Shown piece after piece: positions 21,824 to 31,088 of a stretch of 40,005 nt of DNA. A program made the translations under genes and the position numbers. The first letter of the stretch is position 1; the number at the start of each line of letters is the position of its first letter. The stretch covers positions 1 to 40,005 of IMG/VR virus record IMGVR_UViG_3300005441_000013; one strand, 5' to 3'. The notes beneath the pieces were generated by a model. That model was not told where the DNA came from. It ran no database searches and saw only the letters and a list, made by a program, of their open reading frames with translations. This DNA is from a virus.

Positions 21824-24800
21824 CTACCCGATATAGTCCTTCAACAAATAGGAGAGCGGGCTGCCGGTGCCGGATGTCGCGCCGGTTTTCTTCTCCTTGC
21901 GCCGCCACGGGAACTGGTCCTGGTTGTACTGGCGGGCGCGATCCCGGATGAACGATCCCACATCCTCGACCGGACCGCGTAACCGGGCATTGTCCGCCGC
22001 CTGGTTGGCCTTCTTTTCGGACGTATCGGCCGCCGTCCCGACATCTTCCTGCCACGGCGGCAGGTTGTTGATGTTGAAGAGGGGTGCGCCGGGATCGGCC
22101 CGGTCCTTCCACTGCCAGCCCTGCATCGCGGCGTAGGACTCCGGCGAGCGGAACCACTGTTCCATCTCGGCCTGCAACGCCGGACCTTTCACCCCCTGCG
22201 AGCGCAGGTAGTCCTCATGGCGGTGGTAGGCCCGGCTGAACTCGGTGTCACCCACGGCCAGCATCTTCGTGATCGTGGTCGGAACATCGACCTCGTCCTT
22301 GTAGCTCCACGAGCGGAAAGTGAGGTAGTCGTCGATCTCCGGATGCTCGGCCCGCACCTGTTCCCGCTTCCCGGCCAGAGAGGCGTTCGGGTTATCGCGC
22401 AGGTAATCGGGACCGGACGCTTTCGCGCCGACCGCGATCCCCGCCTCGGTCTGCTGCTCGGCCGCCCACTGATAAGCGAGATCCTGGCGCTCCTCGTCCG
22501 TCATATTCTTGATGTCGGACCCGGAGTAGGTTTTCCCACCGATGGTGGCCGTCCACCAGTCGGGGATCTCGTCGTAGCCCAGCGTGATCTGGTTCATGCC
22601 ATCCTGGATCTGCTGCTCGGAGAGCGATCCCGCCGCGTTGTAGTCATTCATGCCGCGCTGAAGGGACTGTCCCTCGGCCGACTGGATCGAGGCGATGTCT
22701 TGCGCCGCGACCTGTGCGGCCTGCTCCGGCGTGCGCTGGTCGTACGGCACGTCCTTGGCCTGCCGAACCTCCTCCTTACGCTGGTTGGTCGCGGCGTCCT
22801 GGACGTAGGCGTCGGAGGGAATCAACGCATTCCCGGCTGAGGAGGCCATGTTGAGGTTGGTGTACTCCTCAATCGCGGCATCGACATCGTCGTTCTGCTC
22901 GCCCATCAGGAGGGCGTTCTGGGCAGCGGCGAGTCGGTCGGCATCCCAGTCTTCCTGATCGGCATTGGTGACGAGGATGTCCATGATTGCCTGGCGGGAC
23001 CGGCTGTTGGAGTCGGCCGCCTTGAAATCGCTGATCGGCGCGTTGAGGTCGCGCAAGGCCGCATTGGCCGCGTCGACGATCCCGTTGACGATGTCCTGGG
23101 CTAGGTTCGGGGTGGGCAGCCCATTGTTGGCCTTGTCCCAGCCGTGCTCGCGACCGAAATCCGAGAACCTGATCTGGTCGATGGCATTGAGGACCATCTT
23201 CTCGATCTGGCCGGTGCCGAACGGGTTTCCCGCATTGGCCTCACCGATGATCGCCAGTGCCGTTTTCCACATCGGGTTCATGAAGAGACCGGTGCTGTTC
23301 AGGATCTCCTCGATCCGGGACTGCGAGTAGCCGCCGTCGCCGATGCCCTGAAAGGTTGCCAGCCGGGAAACGAACTGGAAGGGATTGGTATAGAGAACAT
23401 GGCCGTCGCCCAGGCCGAAGGCGACGAATCCCTTCATCCAGGTTGGCGTGCCGGGATAATCGTTGAGGCTGGCTTGGCTCGCTTTCCAGATCTCGTGCTC
23501 CATCGTGATCAGTTGCGGATGCTGGAGCATCAGCTTGACGTAGAGCGCCGACGAGCGGGTCATGTAGTAGTGGAAGAGGAAGACCTTGCTGATCGCGTCG
23601 TCGATCTTCGTCTTCTTGTAAGTGAACATCACCGTGCGCTGGGCCTTGTTGGCGCGGGCCGAAAGGTCGTCCACCTGCTTCGCCCAGGTCCGGGCGTAAG
23701 AGTCGTCCGTCACGTACTTCTTGGTGATCGTGCGAATCTCCTCAGGACTGAAGGAGCGACCGGCATTGAAGCGTTCGGTGATCAGGCGCGAGACTTCATC
23801 CTCCATCGCCTTCGGCGCTTTGCCCGCCCGCGTCTTGGATCGCACGAAGTCGAGGAACTTGCCCTGCTCGTAGGGCAGCTCTTCCCCAAACTTGTTGAGG
23901 TAAATGGCGTGGCGGAAGGCGTTGTCGTTCGAGTTGCGGATGCGCTTGATCCAGTAGGAGCTGAGCGGGTTGGGAATCTTTCCCCGCTTGGTGACGTTGC
24001 GGGCCACCTCCTCCCGACCGACGGTGTGTGAGATGTCGGTCGGGAGAAAACTGATGCCCGATTCCTTGACCCCGCTAAAGAGCGGGTGATTGATCATCTG
24101 CACTTCGTCCAGATCATCTTTCACGAAGGTCCACATCAGATCCGGCACGTAGCGGGCGGACCCCGCCTCCCCGGCAATCGTCGCCAGTTGCAGGTTGCCG
24201 ACCACGTCCTTGAAGACCGCCTTCGGCCCCGTCACCACATTGAACTGGAGGATGGAGCGGTTCGCACCGAGCACCTTCTTGATGTTGCGGGCAATCGCCG
24301 CGTCCCGGTGCCCCTTCGGCGTGAGGTCTTTGATCGTCTCCAGCAAGGCCGTCTCGTGCTCGGTATTGAGCATCGCCCGTAATTCGTCGACCCCTTCTTC
24401 CGTGGTCGGGAATCCCTCCTTCGCCAGCCGCGTTTCCCGCTTCTTGACGATGGGTTCGAGCCGTTCCTGGTAGCGGTTCCAGACATTCGTGGTCACCGTC
24501 TCGTCGACCCCGTTGACGGTGCGGGTGTAGAGCCGTGGCTCCAGCAAGACATCAACCTGGCGCTGGGGAATGCTGTGGGTGGTGATCATGTCGAGGAGAT
24601 CGTCAGGATTCTTGATCTTCTCCCGGGACAGGCCGTGGACGTAGATGGTCGCTTCCCTGGCCTCGTCGGCCGGAGAGAGCGGGTCCTTGATAATCTTGCG
24701 GATGCCCTGCCCGATCTTGGCGCGGGTCGCGTTGTAGAGCTGGGATGCGGCATCGGCCGGGTCGTTGATGATGCCCACCGTGCCCGGTCCTCGCTTGCCC

Positions 24801-27800
24801 GATTTCGGGTGGGGCGTTTCGTCCCTGAGGCGGCTGACCTCGTCATGCCACGCCTTCTTCTCGGCAGCGGTAAGATCGCTTGGCAACTGATAGTTGTGGG
24901 CGGTACGAGCGGCACGACGAGAGACATCAGGATCGGCGCTTTGAATGCGCTCCCGGAACATCTCCATGTCTTGCTGCACGGAATCGGGAAGATCGGCGAA
25001 CGAAACGGGTGCGTTAGGATCACGAAACGGAACCTGCTCGGCCGCCGCACTCAGGGATTCCCCGTGAGCCTCGCCAACCAGTTCCCGCCAGCGCCGCTCC
25101 AGCGCATTCGCCAGCGTCTCATTGCTGATGCGCAGGGCTGGGTCCGTGGCATCCGCCATGATCTGTCCAGTGCGGCCGCGAATCTTGGCGATGGCCGCCG
25201 CGTGGTCCGCCTCGTTGTCGCCGAGGAGGGCGTGCTCGATCCATGAGCGCGGATCGGTCGGACTCATCTTTCCGGAACGGGTATCGAAGCGGCGGGTATT
25301 GATTGGCGATCCCCGCTGGAACGTGTCTTGGACCAGCTTCTCGGCGCGCGCATCATAGCCTGCCCGCACCAGCGTCGACTCCGGAGTGTTGAGGCGGGTC
25401 GGGGTAACGCCGGTGCCCTCATCATGCAGCTTGCGCACGGTGGCGTTGCGGATCTCCTCCTCGCGCAGCATCTGCTCTTTGGCGAGCGGATCGTAGGAGG
25501 CGCGGAATCGTTCCAGCGCGGCAGGATCGCTCGCCCCGTAGGTTTCGTCGATGAAGCGCGCGAGATTGTCCGACTGCTTATTGGCATAGCTGGCATCGAG
25601 GTAGGAATGCGTGATCGGCTCATCGATCAGTTGGCCGCCCCGGGCGACGGTGCGGGTCGTGTCGACACTGATGCGCGGCCCCGTGGTCGGTGCGGGCGTG
25701 GCATCGATAACCCGCATCTGGATCGATCCATCACCCCGGATACGGGCCGCTCCAGTCCGGTTCGTGCCTTCGATCAGGTAATAGGTGTCGCCATCAAAGA
25801 CCGCAATCGGCACATCGGCGGTTTCGCTGATCAGATTCGGATTGTCGATGTAAGATTGCAACTTCTCCGGCACAAAATCGGCCTGGGTGGCGACGATCTT
25901 CGCATCGGTGGGAACATCGCGAATCGGGACATTTGCCTCAGTCAGATATTGACTACTGAGGGTATTGGCATTGTCATCAATCGCCTGCTGAACATTGGTC
26001 GGTAACTCCTCGTCCAGCCGGTAGGAGCCGTCAAAGATGGAATCAACGGTCGGCTGGGCCACAGCCTGATCAGCGGCGCGGGCGAGATCGGCGGCTACCT
26101 GCTCGGCATCGGTGCGGGTGGCAATGGTCGCGTTGATCTTCTTCAGGCGATTCGTCTGGGTCGTGGTCAGGGTGTCCGCCGCTTGCAGGGCATCCCGTTC
26201 CGCCATCAACTCCGTGGTGCTCATCGGATCAGTCGCGGGGCCACCCTTGCGCTTGGCGATCCGTTCCTCAGCCTTGGCCGCCCACGAGTCGTACTCGGCC
26301 TGACGCTGGGCCACGGAATCGAGCGTGCTGCCCGGTGGTGGCGGGGTTGGTTGGTTCCCGGCAGATCGCCTGCCCTTCATTTGGGCATCGCGGCGTTCGA
26401 TGGAGGCGGCGCGACGTTGTTCGGCAGCTCGGGCGGCGGCATCGGCCTGGTTCTGGGCGGCGGCGGCTTCGTTCTTGTAGCGGGCAAACTCTTCTTCCGA
26501 TCCCTGCCCGGCGCGAATGATGTCCGCCCCTTCCTGAACGCCTTCGGTGGTGGTCTGCTCGGTCGCAGCGCGGCCATATCCCGCACCCGGAAGCCGACGA
26601 GCGCCCCAGCCCAGCGACTTCCACAATTGCTCGAAGGGATAGGAGAGGGGATCGCCCGCTGCCTTCAGGACTTCTCCACCGACCGACATGGCCTTGGCCG
26701 CTCGTAATGCCGCCTGGCCTTCTTCCGCCGTCTTGACCCCGCTCGCGACCTCCTCGGCCGTGCGCATGCTGCGCGCCAGAGCAGCTCCCTTCAATCCTTT
26801 GCCCGCAACACCAAGCCCTAGTGCCCAGTTGAGGGGGTCCATGATCAGGGAGGAGCCGAAGGACCACCACGGTCCGACGGTCTCGGTGTACCAGGTAAAG
26901 AGGCCTTCCGATCCGCCCGCCTCATAGGCGCGCTTGGCCGCATCCCACTGCTCGGGGTGCTCCTGCAAGTAGGTGAGCATGGTCAGGGAGGCCATCGGGT
27001 TGTCGCTATGGGCCTGCTGGTAGATCAGCACCTGCTGATCGCGGGGCGTATTGATCCACTCATCGTAGGTCAGGCCCGATCCATCGGGCGGCATCGCCAA
27101 CTGGACATCGGTCAGGTCCGGCTGGGTGCCGAAGTAGCGGGCCACGTAGGTGCCGGGATCGCCGAAGTCCGAGGGCAGCTCGCCGTTGTGGGTCATCATG
27201 TAGTAGGTGGCATCGGCCATCTGCTTCTGGTTCTCGTGCTCTGCCCAGCCCGCGATCTTGACGGCGGTATTGACGCCCTTCTCGACCACCTGACCGGGCG
27301 GGGACTCGCGCGCCGCGTTGAACCCGGAGCGGAGATTGGTCCACCCTCGATTGAGCGCGGTATCGAATCCGCCCGATTCTCCGAGTGCCGGGTTGTAGTA
27401 CACCTGCCACGCCGCGTCTTTTTGCTCCGGCGTCATCTTGTCCCACTGTTCTTGCGGGATGGTAACGCCCGGCGGCGGACTGGCGGTCCGCTGGGTTGGG
27501 CTGGCCTGCGCCCCATTCGGATTGCCCGCCGCCTGCCACGCTGCCTGGCGCTGTTCAATCGTCATCTGCGCCCATTGCTGCGGGGTCAGATTGACGCCCG
27601 GTGGCGGGGAGGCGTAGGGATCGGCAGGCGGCGGTTGGGCCGGTTGCTGCTGCGCCTGCGGGGCGGTCTGCTGCGGAGCGGACGGAGCCTGCGTAGTGGT
27701 CAGCTCACGGTAGAGATTGGCGTAGGCCGAGGCGAACGACGCCGGGTCCATGGTCTGTGCGGCCGGGCTATTCAGGAACATGTCCATCGCCTGCTGGGGC

Positions 27801-28252
27801 GTGAACGTCCCTCCTGTCACCCCAGGACCGGGCTGGACCGCTGGCGGTTGCGCTTGCGGCATGGGCGCGGCGTACTGGCGGGTCTGCTGGGATGGATCGT
27901 CCAGACCTCGCACCCGAAGATCAGGGCGGCTGATGTACTGCGGAGGCACGGGCGCGGTCACGTTCTGGACCGGATTGGTTGGATCATCGGCCGCTTGGGC
28001 CAGCATCGCAGCCCGGCTCTGGTCCTGCATCATCTGCATGGCAGCGGCAGGATCGGCCCTCGGCGGCAGGGCCTGGGCGGTCTGGCGACGGGCCATCATC
28101 TGATTGAAGAGATCCTGGGCACGCGGCGTCGGCATCGCTTGGTTGGGCACCACCATCGCCCGCTGGCCCATCGGCTGTGTGGCCGCCTGCGTACGGGCGG
28201 CGAGATCCTGCAAGAAGCGTTCGGCCAGCCTGTTGAGATCGCGATCTGCCAT
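21824..28252 (-). CDS. Giant virion-type/polyvalent-like protein with ParB-like segment, 2142 aa
   Basis: ATG at 28252 overlaps the previous stop (TGATG). The first 300 residues are Pro/Gln-rich with two tandem copies, near 216 and 258, of a PPPGV...QW..MT.EQ..AAWQ unit. A hydrophobic segment (WWSFGSSLIMDPLNWALGLG) lies near 465. Residues about 770-850 look like a ParB/sulfiredoxin-type fold (VPIAVFDGDTYYLIEGTNRT). A conserved-looking block FTYKKTKIDDAISKVFLFHY is near 1540, and the C-terminal third is helical and polar. Large proteins of this kind are packed in the head and ejected with the DNA. The adjacent transglycosylase-NlpC gene supports that; a tape-measure role cannot be excluded. 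Confidence 0.55.
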   Translation of the reverse strand: MADRDLNRLAERFLQDLAARTQAATQPMGQRAMVVPNQAMPTPRAQDLFNQMMARRQTAQALPPRADPAAAMQMMQDQSRAAMLAQAADDPTNPVQNVTAPVPPQYISRPDLRVRGLDDPSQQTRQYAAPMPQAQPPAVQPGPGVTGGTFTPQQAMDMFLNSPAAQTMDPASFASAYANLYRELTTTQAPSAPQQTAPQAQQQPAQPPPADPYASPPPGVNLTPQQWAQMTIEQRQAAWQAAGNPNGAQASPTQRTASPPPGVTIPQEQWDKMTPEQKDAAWQVYYNPALGESGGFDTALNRGWTNLRSGFNAARESPPGQVVEKGVNTAVKIAGWAEHENQKQMADATYYMMTHNGELPSDFGDPGTYVARYFGTQPDLTDVQLAMPPDGSGLTYDEWINTPRDQQVLIYQQAHSDNPMASLTMLTYLQEHPEQWDAAKRAYEAGGSEGLFTWYTETVGPWWSFGSSLIMDPLNWALGLGVAGKGLKGAALARSMRTAEEVASGVKTAEEGQAALRAAKAMSVGGEVLKAAGDPLSYPFEQLWKSLGWGARRLPGAGYGRAATEQTTTEGVQEGADIIRAGQGSEEEFARYKNEAAAAQNQADAAARAAEQRRAASIERRDAQMKGRRSAGNQPTPPPPGSTLDSVAQRQAEYDSWAAKAEERIAKRKGGPATDPMSTTELMAERDALQAADTLTTTQTNRLKKINATIATRTDAEQVAADLARAADQAVAQPTVDSIFDGSYRLDEELPTNVQQAIDDNANTLSSQYLTEANVPIRDVPTDAKIVATQADFVPEKLQSYIDNPNLISETADVPIAVFDGDTYYLIEGTNRTGAARIRGDGSIQMRVIDATPAPTTGPRISVDTTRTVARGGQLIDEPITHSYLDASYANKQSDNLARFIDETYGASDPAALERFRASYDPLAKEQMLREEEIRNATVRKLHDEGTGVTPTRLNTPESTLVRAGYDARAEKLVQDTFQRGSPINTRRFDTRSGKMSPTDPRSWIEHALLGDNEADHAAAIAKIRGRTGQIMADATDPALRISNETLANALERRWRELVGEAHGESLSAAAEQVPFRDPNAPVSFADLPDSVQQDMEMFRERIQSADPDVSRRAARTAHNYQLPSDLTAAEKKAWHDEVSRLRDETPHPKSGKRGPGTVGIINDPADAASQLYNATRAKIGQGIRKIIKDPLSPADEAREATIYVHGLSREKIKNPDDLLDMITTHSIPQRQVDVLLEPRLYTRTVNGVDETVTTNVWNRYQERLEPIVKKRETRLAKEGFPTTEEGVDELRAMLNTEHETALLETIKDLTPKGHRDAAIARNIKKVLGANRSILQFNVVTGPKAVFKDVVGNLQLATIAGEAGSARYVPDLMWTFVKDDLDEVQMINHPLFSGVKESGISFLPTDISHTVGREEVARNVTKRGKIPNPLSSYWIKRIRNSNDNAFRHAIYLNKFGEELPYEQGKFLDFVRSKTRAGKAPKAMEDEVSRLITERFNAGRSFSPEEIRTITKKYVTDDSYARTWAKQVDDLSARANKAQRTVMFTYKKTKIDDAISKVFLFHYYMTRSSALYVKLMLQHPQLITMEHEIWKASQASLNDYPGTPTWMKGFVAFGLGDGHVLYTNPFQFVSRLATFQGIGDGGYSQSRIEEILNSTGLFMNPMWKTALAIIGEANAGNPFGTGQIEKMVLNAIDQIRFSDFGREHGWDKANNGLPTPNLAQDIVNGIVDAANAALRDLNAPISDFKAADSNSRSRQAIMDILVTNADQEDWDADRLAAAQNALLMGEQNDDVDAAIEEYTNLNMASSAGNALIPSDAYVQDAATNQRKEEVRQAKDVPYDQRTPEQAAQVAAQDIASIQSAEGQSLQRGMNDYNAAGSLSEQQIQDGMNQITLGYDEIPDWWTATIGGKTYSGSDIKNMTDEERQDLAYQWAAEQQTEAGIAVGAKASGPDYLRDNPNASLAGKREQVRAEHPEIDDYLTFRSWSYKDEVDVPTTITKMLAVGDTEFSRAYHRHEDYLRSQGVKGPALQAEMEQWFRSPESYAAMQGWQWKDRADPGAPLFNINNLPPWQEDVGTAADTSEKKANQAADNARLRGPVEDVGSFIRDRARQYNQDQFPWRRKEKKTGATSGTGSPLSYLLKDYIG

Positions 28253-29583
28253 CACGCGGCCATCAGGTATTGCAGCATGCGCTGCGAGAAGGGTTGCCGT
28301 CCCGAGCCGGTGCCGTAGCCCGCGCCGGGCGATCCCGCTCCCCCGGACCAGCTCATCCGCCGCCCGCCCAAAAAGGAGTACATGCCCATGTAGTCACTGA
28401 GGTTGCTGACGATGGTGCCCGCTCCCGGATTGGCTGCCTGCACGAACTGTCCATTGCCAATATACATCCCGACGTGCCCGGCCCGGTTCAGGTTGGCTCC
28501 GCCTCCGGCCGTGTTTCCTGTATCGAAAAAGACCAGGTCGCCGGCGCGGAGCTGGTTTGGGTCGCGGACGAGGAGTCCCTTGTTGAGGGTGTCCTGGTAC
28601 TGGTAATGAGAACCGGCAGGGAGTTCGTTAGATCCAAAAGAATCGTCGAGCCAATTAACAAACGCGGAACAGTCCCAGCCGGTCTGCCAGGGGTCCTGTC
28701 CCGGCGACGGAAGCGATCCCCAGACATACGGAACCCCCACGTACTGCAAGGCTTTCTCGACAATGCCACTGCCCATTCCTCCATCACCATAGGAGCGCAC
28801 ATCGTAGCCCCCGGAGTAGCCGCCCTGCTGATCGAACTGCTTCCAGAGGTTAACCACCTTCGAGCCGTAGGTGTTGGAATCCATGCCCAGCTCGTCGGTG
28901 AATCCCCCGGACAGCGCACCAGGACCGCCGAAATACACCTTCGCCGCGTTCTCGTAGCCGCCATACTGGGAGGCCAGTCCGTTCAGGATCTTCGCCATGC
29001 CCGCAATCTGGGCCTGCTTGTTGCCGATCATCTGATCGAAATCGAGTCCCCACGCCTCCGCCGTCTTGCGGAAGATGCCGACAAAGGGCAGAATCTGGTC
29101 ATTGCGGAATCCGCCATAGACGCGGTTGTCGCGGTCCCAGTTGCCGGATGATTCCTGGTTGATCATCGCCTTCAGGAGATTGGCGGGGACCCCGTACTGG
29201 GAGGCGGCGGCGTTGATCTCGGCGTTGTGGGCATCGAGGGCGGCATAGCCCGTCTGCCCGGCCGCCGCGCCCTGGAGTCCCATCTGCGATCCGGCCTGAC
29301 CCTGGTCCTGTTGCCCGTAGCCGCCGAAGTCAACGTACTTGTTGGCGATGCCGAGCGTGCCCCCCTGCCCGCCGACCCCACTGACGTAGCGGTTGGAGGC
29401 ATCGAGGGCGGCCTGACCCTGATCGGCGAGGAGGCCGGAGGGGTCGTAGGGGTTGGCGACATCGACCGCCTGAAAGCCCTGGCTGAAACGGTTGAGCTGC
29501 TTGCCGAAATCGGCGAGGCGTCCGGTTTGCTGGGTGCGGATCGGGTCAAATCCGGCCAGCGCGTTGAAGGCCGGGAGGACCAT
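28252..29583 (-). CDS. Virion peptidoglycan hydrolase: lytic transglycosylase plus NlpC/P60, 443 aa
   Basis: ATG at 29583 follows GGGG by 7 bases; GTG at 29586 is an alternative. Residues 122-225 form a soluble-lytic-transglycosylase (SLT) domain with catalytic Glu144 in MINQESSGNW. Residues about 272-400 form an NlpC/P60 cysteine peptidase with Cys305 (GWDCSAFVNW), His370 (RAGHVGMYIG) and a possible third residue Asn385. The first cleaves glycan strands and the second cuts stem peptides. The gene sits among virion genes, away from the lysis cassette, so it most likely opens the cell wall at DNA entry. Confidence 0.85.
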   Translation of the reverse strand: MVLPAFNALAGFDPIRTQQTGRLADFGKQLNRFSQGFQAVDVANPYDPSGLLADQGQAALDASNRYVSGVGGQGGTLGIANKYVDFGGYGQQDQGQAGSQMGLQGAAAGQTGYAALDAHNAEINAAASQYGVPANLLKAMINQESSGNWDRDNRVYGGFRNDQILPFVGIFRKTAEAWGLDFDQMIGNKQAQIAGMAKILNGLASQYGGYENAAKVYFGGPGALSGGFTDELGMDSNTYGSKVVNLWKQFDQQGGYSGGYDVRSYGDGGMGSGIVEKALQYVGVPYVWGSLPSPGQDPWQTGWDCSAFVNWLDDSFGSNELPAGSHYQYQDTLNKGLLVRDPNQLRAGDLVFFDTGNTAGGGANLNRAGHVGMYIGNGQFVQAANPGAGTIVSNLSDYMGMYSFLGGRRMSWSGGAGSPGAGYGTGSGRQPFSQRMLQYLMAA

Positions 29584-29586
29584 CAC

Positions 29587-30171
29587 CTAACCCCAGCGCA
29601 CGACGCTACTGCGCGAGGCCGGGTTGAGGCCACGGGCACCGGCCGAAAGTCCCTTCCAGCGACCCATGATGTCGCCCGCCCCGCCCTGGGCGAGGAAGTT
29701 GCGGAAGGTCAGCCCGGGATTGCGCAACTGGGCGGACTGGTACTGGCGCTGGGCATCGGCGTACTGGGAGAGTCCGTACTGCCCGGCCCGCGTCGAGGAG
29801 TTGCCGAGGCCCTGGCTATTCAGGGTGCGCTGATACTCGCCCTGCGGCAACAGCGGCGAGACATAGTCCCGCACGAAGGGGGAATTGTAGAGGTTCTTGC
29901 CATCCGGGTAATAGCCCGGTCGACCGTAGCTGGGATGGGCCACGTCCCCGAGCGGCGGCGGATTGCCAGGAACGGGAACGGCCACGCCCGGGGCCACGCG
30001 GGGCGCGCCCGGACCCGTGATCGGCATCAAGCCAATCGCCCCCGGCGTACGCTGGACCGGACCACTGACCGGCATCGTGCCGACCGTCGGACCGCCGTTG
30101 CCATACGTCGCCTGAATCTGGGCGAGCAGGGTCGGATCGGCCGAGAGGTAATCTGCCAACGTGAGTGCCAT
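29587..30171 (-). CDS. Gly/Pro-rich virion-associated protein, 194 aa
   Basis: ATG at 30171 overlaps the previous stop (TAATG). The first half is rich in Pro, Gly and Val (TPGAIGLMPITGPGAPRVAP). The second half is rich in Gln, Tyr and Ser (YADAQRQYQSAQLRNPG). This low-complexity make-up resembles small internal head proteins of short-tailed phages. There is no catalytic motif. It is placed between portal and transglycosylase genes. Confidence 0.45.
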   Translation of the reverse strand: MALTLADYLSADPTLLAQIQATYGNGGPTVGTMPVSGPVQRTPGAIGLMPITGPGAPRVAPGVAVPVPGNPPPLGDVAHPSYGRPGYYPDGKNLYNSPFVRDYVSPLLPQGEYQRTLNSQGLGNSSTRAGQYGLSQYADAQRQYQSAQLRNPGLTFRNFLAQGGAGDIMGRWKGLSAGARGLNPASRSSVVRWG

Positions 30172-31085
30172 TAGCCGAGTAACCCTCCTGGTCGCACGTA
30201 ATCCATGATAAATGGCGTCTTCTGGGCCGCCTTCGTACCCTTGGTCTGACTCGCCAGCCAGTCGGTCGTCTGATCCTCCATCTTGCTGAGGATCGCCTTC
30301 TGGAAGACGGGCGGCAGGCTCGCCACCGCGACCTTGACCAGGGTGTTGAACGCCTGGGCCTGATCCTCAGGATCGCCAGCGGTGAGGGATGCCCGCAAGG
30401 CCGACCCTTCCGGGGAGCTGAGCACGTTGTCGATCATGCCCCAGACATCGGGCGATCCCGCCCCCGGCGTCATCTGGTTCTTGAAATAGTCATTGGCGAA
30501 GTTGAGGTACTGCTCGCTGGTCATCTGGTTCTCGGGATTGGAGCCGAAACCCAGCATCGCCAGGTATTGCAGGAGGGGAGCCTGTTGCTCGGCCAGATCG
30601 AGCATGCCGGAATCGGGGTTGAAGCCCATCCCCTTCAGCGACTCGCGGGCCAGGATCTCGGGGTTGCTGTACAGGATCGGCAGGCCCGAGGCGGCGAAGT
30701 TCCCGGCAAACCCGGTCCACGGATCGAGGGGCAATGCCCCCGCCGCGCCGCTGGAACCAGACCCTGTTCCGTATGCTTGGGCAATACCGGGACTTTGGAC
30801 CTGATTGGGGGTGACCCCAAAGGTCGAGGCGAAGTTACTGACGCGGGAAATGTCCGAGGGCGTCTGGGTTCCCGGCAGCGCCGAGCCGACGCCGTATCCG
30901 ATTCCCGGCTGTCCGAGCGCGGCGGTGTTGGGCGCGAAGGGATTGCCGATGTGGCCGCCCGTGCCGAGTCCGGTATCCGCGCCCGCGAGGAGAGCATCGC
31001 GCAATTCCTTGCGCCGCTTCTCCCGCCGCTTGCGGGTAGCGGTCCCTGAGAGCGGGTTATTGCCGTATCCGGCGTAGTCGGCCAT
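30171..31085 (-). CDS. Gly/Ala-rich virion-associated protein, 304 aa
   Basis: ATG at 31085 has AGGAG about 11 bases upstream. A basic N-terminal patch (TRKRREKRRKELRDALLAG) is followed by a Gly/Pro/Ser-rich middle and a helical C-terminal half with DPEDQAQAFNTLVKVAVAS and FQKAILSKMEDQTTDWLA. It probably travels with the next two gene products as an internal head or ejection protein. I do not recognise the family. Confidence 0.45.
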   Translation of the reverse strand: MADYAGYGNNPLSGTATRKRREKRRKELRDALLAGADTGLGTGGHIGNPFAPNTAALGQPGIGYGVGSALPGTQTPSDISRVSNFASTFGVTPNQVQSPGIAQAYGTGSGSSGAAGALPLDPWTGFAGNFAASGLPILYSNPEILARESLKGMGFNPDSGMLDLAEQQAPLLQYLAMLGFGSNPENQMTSEQYLNFANDYFKNQMTPGAGSPDVWGMIDNVLSSPEGSALRASLTAGDPEDQAQAFNTLVKVAVASLPPVFQKAILSKMEDQTTDWLASQTKGTKAAQKTPFIMDYVRPGGLLG

Positions 31086-31088
31086 CGC

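Noticed and set aside
26957-28318. Plus-strand open frame (453 codons) opposite the N-terminal part of the giant protein
   Set aside because: Its Arg/Gly/Leu-rich sequence mirrors the Pro/Gln-rich codons of the minus strand; no start signal or domain is seen.
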